A model generated the notes under the pieces. It saw nothing but the letters and a program-made list of their open reading frames with translations. It was not told the DNA's origin and ran no database searches. Made by a program: the position numbers and the translations under genes. A stretch of DNA of 64,000 nucleotides from Allocoleopsis franciscana PCC 7113. GTDB lineage: Bacteria > Cyanobacteriota > Cyanobacteriia > Cyanobacteriales > Coleofasciculaceae. The stretch spans positions 1-64,000 of the forward strand of contig NC_019739.1 of the NCBI RefSeq assembly GCF_000317515.1, read 5' to 3'. This document shows positions 7,454-15,437 of this stretch, piece by piece; positions within the stretch are counted from its first letter, which is position 1, and every line of letters begins with the position of its first letter.

Positions 7454-10195
7454 TCAACTTGCTCGAATACTGGCTACCAATTCTTTAGAAAAATCGGTGA
7501 GCGCAGCCAACTTATCCTGACTTGGATGGCGCTGTAAAGCCGCAGTTCGAGCCGCTTGCTCTTGCGGGTTGTTTGCCACCGCTGCCAGCAAGTTGTAGCC
7601 GGGATAGAACCGTGCATAGGTGTAGATACCGTTGTCATCCAACAACCATTGAGAGTAGATACCCTCTTTTTTAGGAAAGAAACTTTCTGTTGCATTTCGA
7701 CCAATAATCTCTTTGGGATACTTCAAAATCTGAACAAAGCTATCAACGGCTGTTGGTTGAATGCGACCAATAAGGCGAGTGGTGAGGTTTTGAAAAATCT
7801 TGGCGCTACTGGGAGATTTGGCAATTGTGTCGGGGTCTTGGGCGCTTAAAATTACCCTCACACCGCTCTTAGCACCGTTAGCGCAGAGTCTTCCAACCAA
7901 AGCGGCGACGCTATCGAACTCGAACAAAATCGGGCTTTCATCTATGAAAAAGATTGAGGCTGGAGCAGCTAAAGCTCTTCTCAAAGCTGCTGAATATGCA
8001 CTAAGAGAAAGAATCGCAGCATCTTCGTCGTTGCTCAGATTTCTCAGTGCAAAAACCAGTAATTTCGCATCGCTTCTAAATGTAGAAGGCATTGAAATCG
8101 CTTTACCGACTCGTGAGGAAAGCCAGAAGCGCAGGCGTAATTTAATTTGCTCTAATCCCGCTCTGATGTCTCCTGAAATTGCATCAAGACGCAATCGTTC
8201 CATTGAGCAAAATGAGAGAAAATCAACTAGAGTGGGCATGGCTGACCATTCTGGAGAACCTAGCCCGTGAGTGAAGGCTGCCGCATAGCGATCGCGAATT
8301 TGCAAGTCACCAAAGAAAGCATCGAGAGCCAGTGCTAAAATTGAGCGGACTGTATCAGCAAGAGTTCTTTCACTAGCGGATGTCGAGCCACGTTTAGAGC
8401 CGATTACCATTGCCATCAAAGCGTCGGAGAGAAAATCTTTGTAATCTTCAAACCGCTCTTGTTGTAACTTAGGATTGAGAGAGCGCAAGTCAGGAAGCTC
8501 GAACAAGTTTGAACTTTCCTTGCCGATGTCAAAGTACGCCCCGTCCTTACCTAGAAAGTTGGTGTAGTCCGTGAAGGTAGAAGAACCATCGGGTTTGGGA
8601 TAGTCCATCGCTACCACTGGCATCCCACGAGCTAGTGCATGAGTTAAAATGCCTGCTGCTGTTACACTCTTGCCACTTCGAGTCGTGCCGAACAATCCCA
8701 AGTTCTTGTGAGTTCGGAATAAGTCCAGAAAGACTGGCGTACCCCCTTCTTCAGCAATCAACTCAAACCCACTGTCGTCACCTGAGCGAGTTCGCACTAA
8801 AGGCATCAGTCCGGGTGCTTCACCACTGAGATAGGTTTGCCGCCGGTTGAAGGGAGTTGTCAGTAAGCGTTCCCAGGTAATTGGAAAGGTTTGCAACCAG
8901 ATTTTCCAGGGATACTCAGTTTCGCGCAGCACCCAAGCAGGACGCAAAAAACACGACTGAATATAGCGACAAGCTTCATCCAATAGAGAGCGATTTTTGC
9001 GGTAAACCAGGAACACAACCGCCATATGAACGGGAACTGCCCCCTCGTACAATTCCTCTTGAGCTGCAATTGTTTTTTTGATGTTGAGCAGGGATTTGAC
9101 ATCAATTGAGTTTTTTTCACTGGCTAGCTGCGATGAAGTATTTGCCTGCTTGGTAAGACGCTGCATATTGGTCTTCACCAGTCCTTCATTTGCCCGCATT
9201 AGCTGACAGTAAATCTCGGTATCATAGACACGCTCGCGAGCCATTACATCCCACAGGTAGCGCATCTGGGATTCCTTCCCAACCCATCCTCCTGGTTTGT
9301 CAACGAACGTTAGCGCCCCGATATATTTGCGCTTGGTATTAACCCACTTTCGGTCTGTCATGGGTACAGAGTACTCAGATTCAATCAGTAATGTTGTAGG
9401 ATGAACTTCTGAGTGGACTTCCTCTCTCAAACCTTCATCATCTAAAACTAAAAGTTGAGGAATTGACCGAGGCGGAGTATCGTTGAAACGCTTCCAGAGG
9501 GTTGCCCAAAGTTCTTCAGCGGTTAAGGGGCGAATATCCAAACCCATTTTGTTAGAAAGCAACTGCTCCCAATTCTCGTAGCCATCAGTGAAAGACGCAT
9601 AAAGAAGTTGCTCGATACGGGTATGCTGAACTTCATGAATTTCACCCGTGAACGATTTCCACACTCTCTCAAGTCGTGCCAAAAACTTTTCAATGACATC
9701 CGCTGTTCCTTGAGTATCTGGTTCCACTGTATAGGTGGCATAGAGGTGGAGAAACTTGGGCTTTCGTACCCCTTTTCGCGTCAGTTCCCTTACTCTTGCG
9801 CGTTCGCCCCATAAGAGGTAACGCAGTTCATCAGATGGAGCATCTTCAGCAAGCTTTGAGAAGGCTTCTTGACGCTGGGTATCGTCAGTAAAGGACCCCA
9901 AATGAATCGTGAGACGCTCGTTATTGGGTAAGTCTTTTAAACCCGCTTCTAAGGCATCAAATACTGGGTCAATTTCATCAGAGCGTAAGGTTGAATGAAT
10001 TCCTTTACACTCGAAGCCAAATTGAACCATGAAGCTATTGAGTCCTTTTTGCAAAACATAAGCTCCAATGTTGCGTTCAGAAAGTCCAATCCGAAGCATT
10101 GAGGCAAGATGAAAGGCGTTTTCAATAGGACTGTAGCGAATTTTCTGTTCTCCGTTATCGACAGTACGTTTGCCGATTTTTTGTGCAGGTTTCAT
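7454..10195 (-). CDS. VirB4/TraC-type conjugation ATPase
   Basis: This 913-aa protein is the most conserved member of the operon. A Walker A motif, GTTRSGKS, lies at about residue 505 and a Walker B, IFFIDESP, at about residue 747, followed by an SAQDPD segment like the sensor region of VirB4/HerA ATPases. The first 450 residues match the VirB4 N-terminal region in length. VirB4 powers pilus biogenesis and substrate transfer at the inner membrane. Family members are usually 800-900 aa, so this one is full length, and both nucleotide-binding motifs are intact, arguing that the T4SS is functional or recently so. Confidence 0.9.
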   Translation of the reverse strand: MKPAQKIGKRTVDNGEQKIRYSPIENAFHLASMLRIGLSERNIGAYVLQKGLNSFMVQFGFECKGIHSTLRSDEIDPVFDALEAGLKDLPNNERLTIHLGSFTDDTQRQEAFSKLAEDAPSDELRYLLWGERARVRELTRKGVRKPKFLHLYATYTVEPDTQGTADVIEKFLARLERVWKSFTGEIHEVQHTRIEQLLYASFTDGYENWEQLLSNKMGLDIRPLTAEELWATLWKRFNDTPPRSIPQLLVLDDEGLREEVHSEVHPTTLLIESEYSVPMTDRKWVNTKRKYIGALTFVDKPGGWVGKESQMRYLWDVMARERVYDTEIYCQLMRANEGLVKTNMQRLTKQANTSSQLASEKNSIDVKSLLNIKKTIAAQEELYEGAVPVHMAVVFLVYRKNRSLLDEACRYIQSCFLRPAWVLRETEYPWKIWLQTFPITWERLLTTPFNRRQTYLSGEAPGLMPLVRTRSGDDSGFELIAEEGGTPVFLDLFRTHKNLGLFGTTRSGKSVTAAGILTHALARGMPVVAMDYPKPDGSSTFTDYTNFLGKDGAYFDIGKESSNLFELPDLRSLNPKLQQERFEDYKDFLSDALMAMVIGSKRGSTSASERTLADTVRSILALALDAFFGDLQIRDRYAAAFTHGLGSPEWSAMPTLVDFLSFCSMERLRLDAISGDIRAGLEQIKLRLRFWLSSRVGKAISMPSTFRSDAKLLVFALRNLSNDEDAAILSLSAYSAALRRALAAPASIFFIDESPILFEFDSVAALVGRLCANGAKSGVRVILSAQDPDTIAKSPSSAKIFQNLTTRLIGRIQPTAVDSFVQILKYPKEIIGRNATESFFPKKEGIYSQWLLDDNGIYTYARFYPGYNLLAAVANNPQEQAARTAALQRHPSQDKLAALTDFSKELVASIRAS

Positions 10196-10201
10196 TGGGA
10201 A

Positions 10202-10582
10202 TCACCCTCTTCTTTTTTGCTGCTGATTACTCCTTATAGACAGCCTTTTGTGTGATGTAGGGGTAGGACTGCTAGTATTGAGAATTTGGGAGTATCTTGC
10301 GTAACCTCTTGTAAAAGTCGGAGTGGAAACTAACTTAGAAAGGAATCGCCAAGCTTTACTGCCAGTCAGTACCCACCAGGTTGACATTCCCCAAGCGGCG
10401 ACAATTCCAGTCCACAACCACGACAAGCCCAAAACACTTTTACAGATGTAGTAAGAGGTTAAACAGATGGCAGTCCAAGGTATTACTTGGTCAGCGGGAA
10501 AGGGACCGACTTTGGGTGCAGTTCCGAGACTGGAATTAACAGGTCGAAACTTCTTAGAGCTGTTTGGATTAAAGTCAGACAT
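10202..10582 (-). CDS. VirB3-like small T4SS membrane protein
   Basis: The product is 126 aa with two adjacent hydrophobic helices in its first half (WTAICLTSYYICKSVLGLSW and a WTGIVAAWGMSTWWVL segment) and a basic C-terminus. VirB3/TraL proteins are short, have one or two helices and are encoded immediately before virB4, as here (6-bp gap). The start overlaps the VirB2-like stop by one base (TAATG). Sequence alone would not identify it; position does. Confidence 0.6.
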   Translation of the reverse strand: MSDFNPNSSKKFRPVNSSLGTAPKVGPFPADQVIPWTAICLTSYYICKSVLGLSWLWTGIVAAWGMSTWWVLTGSKAWRFLSKLVSTPTFTRGYARYSQILNTSSPTPTSHKRLSIRSNQQQKRRG

Positions 10583-11184
10583 TAAGCCGCACCACCGCCA
10601 CCAGTAATCAGACCCGCTAAGATGTCTCCCAGCGTGACAGTAATCAGAATGATGAGGGGAGTACGAGCCAGAGTTTGCCAGTCTTCATCGTTACGAGCTG
10701 CTGCAATTACACGCACTAAGGAGATGGCAAGATAGAGGACAAAAATTGCTCTTAGGGTATTAAAAACAAGAGCGTAGATATCAGCGCCGCCTCCTCCTCC
10801 GTTAATTGGAAAGCTGCTACGCATCCAGCCTTCAGTTTGAGTAAAAAATTGAGCTGCTGCTGGAGCCGATGCGTAATCTAACAGATATACGGTTCCAACC
10901 AAAGAAAGAATGAGGGGTGCAATATTTAATTTGTGTTTAGTTTCCCAACGATGGATTGCTCCAAAGCAACGTGTTGCTTCTTTTGGACAAAAAACACAAG
11001 CTGTTCCGACAAGGGTTAGAAGACATCCAATAAAACTGGTAAATCGCTGCGCCACAATTAGGTCTACAAATAAGGCAGCGCTAGCGCTCAACATTAAAAC
11101 ACTTAAGGGGAGTCGCTTCAGCAATAGGAACTTACTTAAACTTTGACAGGGCAAAGTTTTCAAGTAGGAGCTTTTAACAACCAT
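10582..11184 (-). CDS. VirB2/TrbC-like pilin candidate, first gene of the T4SS operon
   Basis: The product is 200 aa. It has N-terminal hydrophobic segments, a possible cleavage region at SAPAAAQFF (about residue 108), a Gly-rich loop (INGGGGGAD), then two long helices separated by a short basic stretch (AAARNDEDWQ) and a Gly-rich tail. Two helices with a short basic loop is the mature VirB2/TrbC pilin topology. The N-terminal half is longer than a normal pilin leader, so it could be a fusion or a processed precursor. It starts the operon; no convincing sigma-70 promoter was found just upstream. Confidence 0.55.
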   Translation of the reverse strand: MVVKSSYLKTLPCQSLSKFLLLKRLPLSVLMLSASAALFVDLIVAQRFTSFIGCLLTLVGTACVFCPKEATRCFGAIHRWETKHKLNIAPLILSLVGTVYLLDYASAPAAAQFFTQTEGWMRSSFPINGGGGGADIYALVFNTLRAIFVLYLAISLVRVIAAARNDEDWQTLARTPLIILITVTLGDILAGLITGGGGAA

Positions 11185-12003
11185 GACGTTGAAGGCAAGT
11201 AAAGAAATTTAGTTCATTTACTTGATAACCAATTTGAAAAACTCTCCCCCTCCATCATGGGTTGAAAAAAATATGCATCTACATTTGGATAGATAACAAG
11301 CGATGCTCCAACCGAAGGCTTATGCCTTTTGGGAAGTATTGATTCAAATATTGCAATTTCCGGCGCTGCTGTCACCTGTGAGCAGCTCTTTGGTGTGATT
11401 ATGCGATCGCCCTACAGCTATCAAGGGCATCCTACAGCAGGAGTTGCCGCCGCGTCACATGGTGAGCAGAGTGTGTCGTAGCGTCGCGCACTGTCAGAAG
11501 CGATCTCTGCGATCGCTTCCCAACGATACCACGACTGAGAAAGTTAATTGACGATATCTGGCTTTTAGCGATCGCTCAGCCGTCTGAGCAGTTCCCTCAT
11601 TTTGAGGGATTTGCATTTTCCTGCACTGGTGAACGCCTATTCTTTTCACGGCTTCTTCTTTGAACGGTATCGGGAGCCTTTTGCAAACGCTTAGCGGAAA
11701 GGCTGGTTAATACCAACTCCGGGTTGACTACCCCCTTTATCAAGAAGGATAATCTGCTTTGAGGCGATCGCCATTGCTTTGAGGCAGACCAGCCAGCAAC
11801 AGCGCTACACGCGATTGCCGCAGAGATTAATTCAGCCCCTGTAGGCAAATTTTGGAAGGTTAAAGGCAGTAGCGATCTGCCGTAGGCGGCAGCGCTTCGC
11901 TATCGCACCTAGCGCAGTGCAACTATGCAATCGCCAACCTCGTCGCTGCCCTCGCAAAACCGATACGATGAGGAATAAGTCTCTCACTGACTGAACTTGT
12001 CCT
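11185..12003. other. 819-bp intergenic region with decayed gene remnants
   Basis: No intact gene is supported here. The region should hold the leader of the T4SS operon at its left end. It contains several HIP1-like GCGATCGC sites, a tract at about 11870-11910 with short repeats of AGCGC and GCGATC type, and the parB-like fragment listed separately. An 83-codon open frame at 11597-11848 on the minus strand lies partly over the fragment in the wrong frame, so I do not call it a gene. Confidence 0.6.
11571..11690 (-). pseudogene. Internal fragment of the ParB-like gene
   Basis: On the minus strand this stretch translates as a run containing RKMQIPQNEGTAQTAER, identical to a central segment of the intact ParB-like protein encoded at 19961-20899. 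Flanking similarity is weaker (KKPRGGMG-like residues upstream) and no start or stop matches, so it is a short decayed copy. It shows that a second parB-like locus once lay next to the transfer operon, or that part of it was moved here by recombination. Confidence 0.8.
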
Positions 12004-12777
12004 ATGCGTTCGCCATTTCCGGGAATGAACCCCTATCTGGAAAATCCTGAGCTGTGGTCAGCGGTGCATAACCGTTTGATTGTAGCGATGGCAGATGACT
12101 TGGTGGAGCGTCTCAGCGAGAACTATCGAGTCGAAATTGAAAAGCGGACTTACTTTAGTAACGATGAGAGCGTTTTAGTTGGCATTCCTGATGTTGCGGT
12201 GCTAACTGGCAAAACGGCAGAACCGACATCATCTGTTGCTACTGTGTCATTACCCGTTCAACCCGAGCAGGTGACAGTTCCAGTTGCCGAAGAAGTGAAC
12301 GAGCGGTATCTGGAAATTCGAGACGTGGCGACTGGCACTGTTGTTACCGTCATTGAGCTTTTGTCTCCCAAAAATAAGCGCTCTGGGGAAGGGCGACTGG
12401 CTTATGAACGCAAACGAAATCGAGTTTTAGCCAGTGCGACTCATCTGGTGGAAATCGATTTGTTGCGAGGTGGCAAACCTTTTCCGATTAGAAGTGAAAA
12501 CTTGGGGGATTATCGCATTCTAATTTGTCGAGGCGATCGGCGACCGACGGGGGAATTATATGCGTTTGGCTTGCGACAACCCATTCCCCCCGTGCCGATT
12601 CCGCTAATGTTGGGTGAAGAGGAGCCAATTTTAGAGTTACAACCGTTGCTCGATCGCGTTTACGAAAAAGGGCGGTATTATTTGGCAATTGATTACAAAA
12701 AGCCGCCACAACCGCCACTTTCTGAGGAAGATACTCGGTGGGCAGAAACGTTATTGAAAGGGCGATTGCAAGGCTAA
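12004..12777 (+). CDS. DUF4058 family protein
   Basis: The product is 257 aa. It begins MRSPFPGMNPYLENPELW, the hallmark N-terminus of DUF4058, and continues with VIELLSPKNK and the EIDLLRGG segment also typical of the family. These proteins are abundant in cyanobacteria and planctomycetes. The D-x(n)-E-x-x-x-K spacing has suggested a PD-(D/E)XK-like fold similar to Uma2, but no function is established. It is a single gene, full length, with no close operon partner. Confidence 0.88.
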   Translation: MRSPFPGMNPYLENPELWSAVHNRLIVAMADDLVERLSENYRVEIEKRTYFSNDESVLVGIPDVAVLTGKTAEPTSSVATVSLPVQPEQVTVPVAEEVNERYLEIRDVATGTVVTVIELLSPKNKRSGEGRLAYERKRNRVLASATHLVEIDLLRGGKPFPIRSENLGDYRILICRGDRRPTGELYAFGLRQPIPPVPIPLMLGEEEPILELQPLLDRVYEKGRYYLAIDYKKPPQPPLSEEDTRWAETLLKGRLQG

Positions 12778-12945
12778 GACGGCAGCTCAAGGTGATCGGG
12801 GTCGAGGAAAGTCAGGATACAGACTAACTTCAGATCCAACTGATTGCATCGCTTATATTTGAACGCAACTTCGTATTAGCTGCCAATGGGAACCGAATTT
12901 CAAAGAACGGGTAGTCATACCACCATCGGTATAAGTACTTGTTTC

Positions 12946-13539
12946 TCAAGGATTCAAGATGGGAGTTAGATCGAGAACAAACCCAGGCAATACGTCTTCG
13001 CCAGAAAGAGTAGGTGGTTGGTCAAAGGAGAAGTTAATCGTTTCTACAGCCTGATTGGGTCGGTAGATTTCAACTAAGGGTGTTTGAGGGTCAATCAGCC
13101 AGCCCAAGCGTGCTCCGTTAGCTTGGTACTCTTGCATTTTTGCTCGTAGATCTTTTAAGGAATCCGTTTCAGAACGGAGTTCGATTACAAAGTCTGGACA
13201 GAGGGGAGGGAAGCGCTTTCTATCCTGAGCGGGTAAGGCGTCCCATCGTTCTAGTATCACCCAGGAAGCATCGGGGGAACGCTTGGCACCATTGGGTAAT
13301 CGGAATTCAGTGGAGGAGTCGAAGACTTTTCCCAACTGGGTTTGCTCATTCCAATTGTAAAGTTTAGCTGTCAAACCAGCGTTGCTAATGCCGCTTTCGC
13401 CACCCGTTGGGGGCATAATTATCAGTTCTCCTTGAGCCGTTAGCTCCAACCGCCATTCTTGATTAGCCACACACAGTTGATAAAACTGCTCGTCTGTCAG
13501 ACCTACAGCAGGGGGTACATTCAGAGTCAGAGTTTCCAT
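12946..13539 (-). CDS. Uma2 family (DUF820) putative endonuclease
   Basis: This 197-aa protein shows the Uma2 pattern: an N-terminal helix (TDEQFYQLCVANQEWRLE), a GELIIMPPTGGESG segment, then RSPDASWV and PDFVIELRSETDSL, giving the D...ExR version of the PD-(D/E)XK core. Uma2 proteins are highly multiplied in cyanobacterial genomes; nuclease activity is predicted from fold and the biological role is unknown. Length is normal and the core residues are present. Confidence 0.9.
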   Translation of the reverse strand: METLTLNVPPAVGLTDEQFYQLCVANQEWRLELTAQGELIIMPPTGGESGISNAGLTAKLYNWNEQTQLGKVFDSSTEFRLPNGAKRSPDASWVILERWDALPAQDRKRFPPLCPDFVIELRSETDSLKDLRAKMQEYQANGARLGWLIDPQTPLVEIYRPNQAVETINFSFDQPPTLSGEDVLPGFVLDLTPILNP

Positions 13540-13545
13540 CGGTAA

Positions 13546-13618
13546 TGCGATCGCAAACTGGGTTAATTTTATTATGAGCGAATCGTATTTCCTGCACGCT
13601 ATTGTATTGGGCGATCGC
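13546..13618 (+). repeat. 73-bp direct repeat, left copy
   Basis: This copy matches 14372-14444 with two mismatches over 73 bp. It starts and ends in HIP1 octamers (GCGATCGC). It contains an ATG at 13574 that opens a 33-codon frame beginning MSESYFLHAIVLGDR, of which the first 15 codons lie in the repeat; the two mismatches change one synonymous site and one I/V. It may be the 5' end of a lost gene rather than a recombination site. Confidence 0.9.
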
Positions 13619-13711
13619 TACCAAAACCCTTATCATCTCGAACAGTTGAGGATCAGCATCCAAAGTAAAATGTAGTTAACAACCCCTACCCCCAATTCAC
13701 GCCATGAATTA

Positions 13712-14044
13712 ATGGTCTTCTTACCAGAGGATGCAATAATCGCAGAAGAAAAGCTAACCAACTACTTGCTTGTGCCGTTGCCGAAAGATGATAAATCGCA
13801 ATTTCTTGCTAGAGCTGGGTACACAGTGGATAATTGGCAGCAACTTGAACAAGATCTACGTACTCAAGTCTTAACCCAACCTGCCGAACAAATTGAAGTT
13901 AATCGCTATGGTGAGAAGTATGCTATTCGTGCGTGTCTGCGAGGGATAAATGGGGTTGAACTCAATATCTTGACCATTTGGATGGTTGCAAACGGTACAA
14001 CTAAATTTGTCACCCTAGTGCCAGACAAAGGAGCTAATCAATGA
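13712..14044 (+). CDS. DUF6883-like small protein
   Basis: The product is 110 aa (MVFLPEDAIIAEEKLTNYLL, then a C-terminal LVPDKG). It resembles the DUF6883 family, short cyanobacterial and phage proteins with the pattern KLxxYLLvp...KsxFl near the start and a W-x-x-x-x-G-x-x-x-x-T-L-P end. It overlaps the next gene by four bases (ATGA), so the two are cotranslated. Small overlapping pairs of this sort in cyanobacteria are often suspected toxin-antitoxin modules; that is inference. No RNase or toxin motif is visible. Confidence 0.65.
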   Translation: MVFLPEDAIIAEEKLTNYLLVPLPKDDKSQFLARAGYTVDNWQQLEQDLRTQVLTQPAEQIEVNRYGEKYAIRACLRGINGVELNILTIWMVANGTTKFVTLVPDKGANQ

Positions 14045-14367
14045 AGATACAGCACTCCCTATTTTCCCAAGTTGCCCTAGTTCAGGATTTACCAGAACAC
14101 AATCTGACGCGGGGAGATATTGCGACAATTGTGGAACATTACCCCATGCCGGAAGGGGAAGAGGATGGGTACAGTCTGGAAGGGTTTGATGTGCCTCAGG
14201 TGACGCTCGAAGTTGCCGCCTCGCAAATCATCCCAATCTCTCAGTGGCAGCAGGAAGAAATGATTTTACGCAAGTTACGCCAGCTATCAAAATCGAGGCG
14301 GCTGCAATTGGAAGACTATCTAGATTTTCTCTTGCAAAAAGAGAACACAGAGAATGTGAGTGTTTAA
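14041..14367 (+). CDS. DUF4926-like small protein
   Basis: The product is 108 aa. Residues 10-65 (VALVQDLPEHNLTRGDIATI, then YSLEGFD) match the DUF4926 pattern of a small beta-barrel. Typical DUF4926 proteins are about 70 aa; this one has an extra C-terminal helix (about 70-105; REMILRKL-like, ending LDFLLQKENTE) of the type found in antitoxins. It starts inside the stop of the DUF6883-like gene. Domain and pairing are moderately sure, function unknown. Confidence 0.65.
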   Translation: MKIQHSLFSQVALVQDLPEHNLTRGDIATIVEHYPMPEGEEDGYSLEGFDVPQVTLEVAASQIIPISQWQQEEMILRKLRQLSKSRRLQLEDYLDFLLQKENTENVSV

Positions 14368-14371
14368 GAAT

Positions 14372-14444
14372 TGCGATCGCAAACTGGGTTAATTTTATTA
14401 TGAGCGAATCGTATTTCCTCCACGCTGTTGTATTGGGCGATCGC
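14372..14444 (+). repeat. 73-bp direct repeat, right copy
   Basis: This is the second copy of the 13546-13618 repeat, in the same orientation, beginning a few bases after the DUF4926-like stop codon. The pair of repeats therefore frames the two small genes. Outside the repeat the flanking sequences differ. Confidence 0.9.
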
Positions 14445-14519
14445 AAAAAAGACGCATTCTACAAGCGATCACTATTGGTTCAACGCCAGAAAAACCAGCT
14501 CTGTAGGTCACTACTCCTA

Positions 14520-15419
14520 CTATGTAGGGCAGCATGATACTTGATATGTTAGGGAACGTGCATCAAGATCAACAACGACTGTTCCTCCTCGATTTTTATC
14601 TACCTGCCGCCATACTTCATACCCTATAAGAATTGCTTTCTCCCAATCTCCCAGTGAACACTGAGCAACTTCTAAGTAGGAGGTCATATTCTTTATAGTT
14701 CTGAGTAGTTGGTAATCAAGTGTGGAAACTCCTTCCAAGAAAGAATGATCCTTGGCATAGCTGAAAATGAGTGCTGATATACCTTCCTCAATTGCCTTGG
14801 CTCGACCGCCGTCTTCAACCTCATCTACTTTAGGATTACTTTTGCGTTTACGGCTACCCAGTAGTTGACGGACAACCGGAGACCAACCCAAAACTGCCGC
14901 ATAGGACAGATGGAAAACGTCGTGAAAGCGGTAGCCATCGCTTAAGTAGGAGTTATCGGTGAGGTCATCCCCAATCTTTTTTCCGTCGATGAATGCCTTC
15001 ATCTTCACCGAACTATCTTGACTTACCTCAGCAATCTCTACCACAAACTGCCGTGGTAAACGTTCGTGTTCTGGAAAGTCCCTATCAAACATATATCCTA
15101 TGGCTTTAACACCTGTTTGTACAGAATTTCTCCATCCCCAGCGGTCAAGACACTTTTTAAGATTACCTTCTGCAATTTCTTCCAAATCAAGCTCAAACTT
15201 GCTTGCTACGTTGGCAATATACCAAAGCAAATCACCCAATTCTTCTGCAATACCGTCTTTGAAGAGTTTATGAGCATCTCCGTCACGGAGAAATTTTTTA
15301 TACTCTGTAAGGAGTGTACCTGCTTCACCCACCAAACCAAGCAGGGGTACGATTACTTTATTCTCGTCGGGAATCTGATCAGTCTTCAATGCTTGCTCTT
15401 GATACTCGCGGAAATTCAT
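14520..15419 (-). CDS. MazG-type nucleotide pyrophosphohydrolase with C-terminal extension
   Basis: This 299-aa protein has an N-terminal MazG domain (residues about 1-95): GLVGEAGTLLTEYKKF supplies the first Glu-rich helix and EELGDLLWYIANV the second, the EExxD-type metal sites that hydrolyse NTPs or dNTPs to monophosphates. Residues 150-299 form a second conserved-looking region (DGYRFHDVFHLSYAAVLGW; GGRAKAIEEGISALIF), which I recall as a MazG C-terminal domain linked to DNA hypermodification neighbourhoods. It is the last gene of the six-gene operon, 18 bp after the hypermodification gene, with a good AGGGG site. Expected job: sanitising or supplying particular nucleotides for the pathway. 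Confidence 0.82.
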   Translation of the reverse strand: MNFREYQEQALKTDQIPDENKVIVPLLGLVGEAGTLLTEYKKFLRDGDAHKLFKDGIAEELGDLLWYIANVASKFELDLEEIAEGNLKKCLDRWGWRNSVQTGVKAIGYMFDRDFPEHERLPRQFVVEIAEVSQDSSVKMKAFIDGKKIGDDLTDNSYLSDGYRFHDVFHLSYAAVLGWSPVVRQLLGSRKRKSNPKVDEVEDGGRAKAIEEGISALIFSYAKDHSFLEGVSTLDYQLLRTIKNMTSYLEVAQCSLGDWEKAILIGYEVWRQVDKNRGGTVVVDLDARSLTYQVSCCPT

Positions 15420-15437
15420 AGTCTACCCCTTGAGATT

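Noticed and set aside
7800-8270. 156-codon open frame on the plus strand
   Set aside because: Lies wholly antisense to the conserved VirB4 coding region and has no recognisable domain.
11597-11848. 83-codon minus-strand frame next to the T4SS operon
   Set aside because: It overlaps the parB-like remnant in a different reading frame from the parent protein and has no recognisable domain.
14400-14540. 46-codon frame starting in the right 73-bp repeat
   Set aside because: Only the first 15 codons are shared with the left copy; the rest diverges and overlaps the end of the MazG gene, so it is not supported as a gene.
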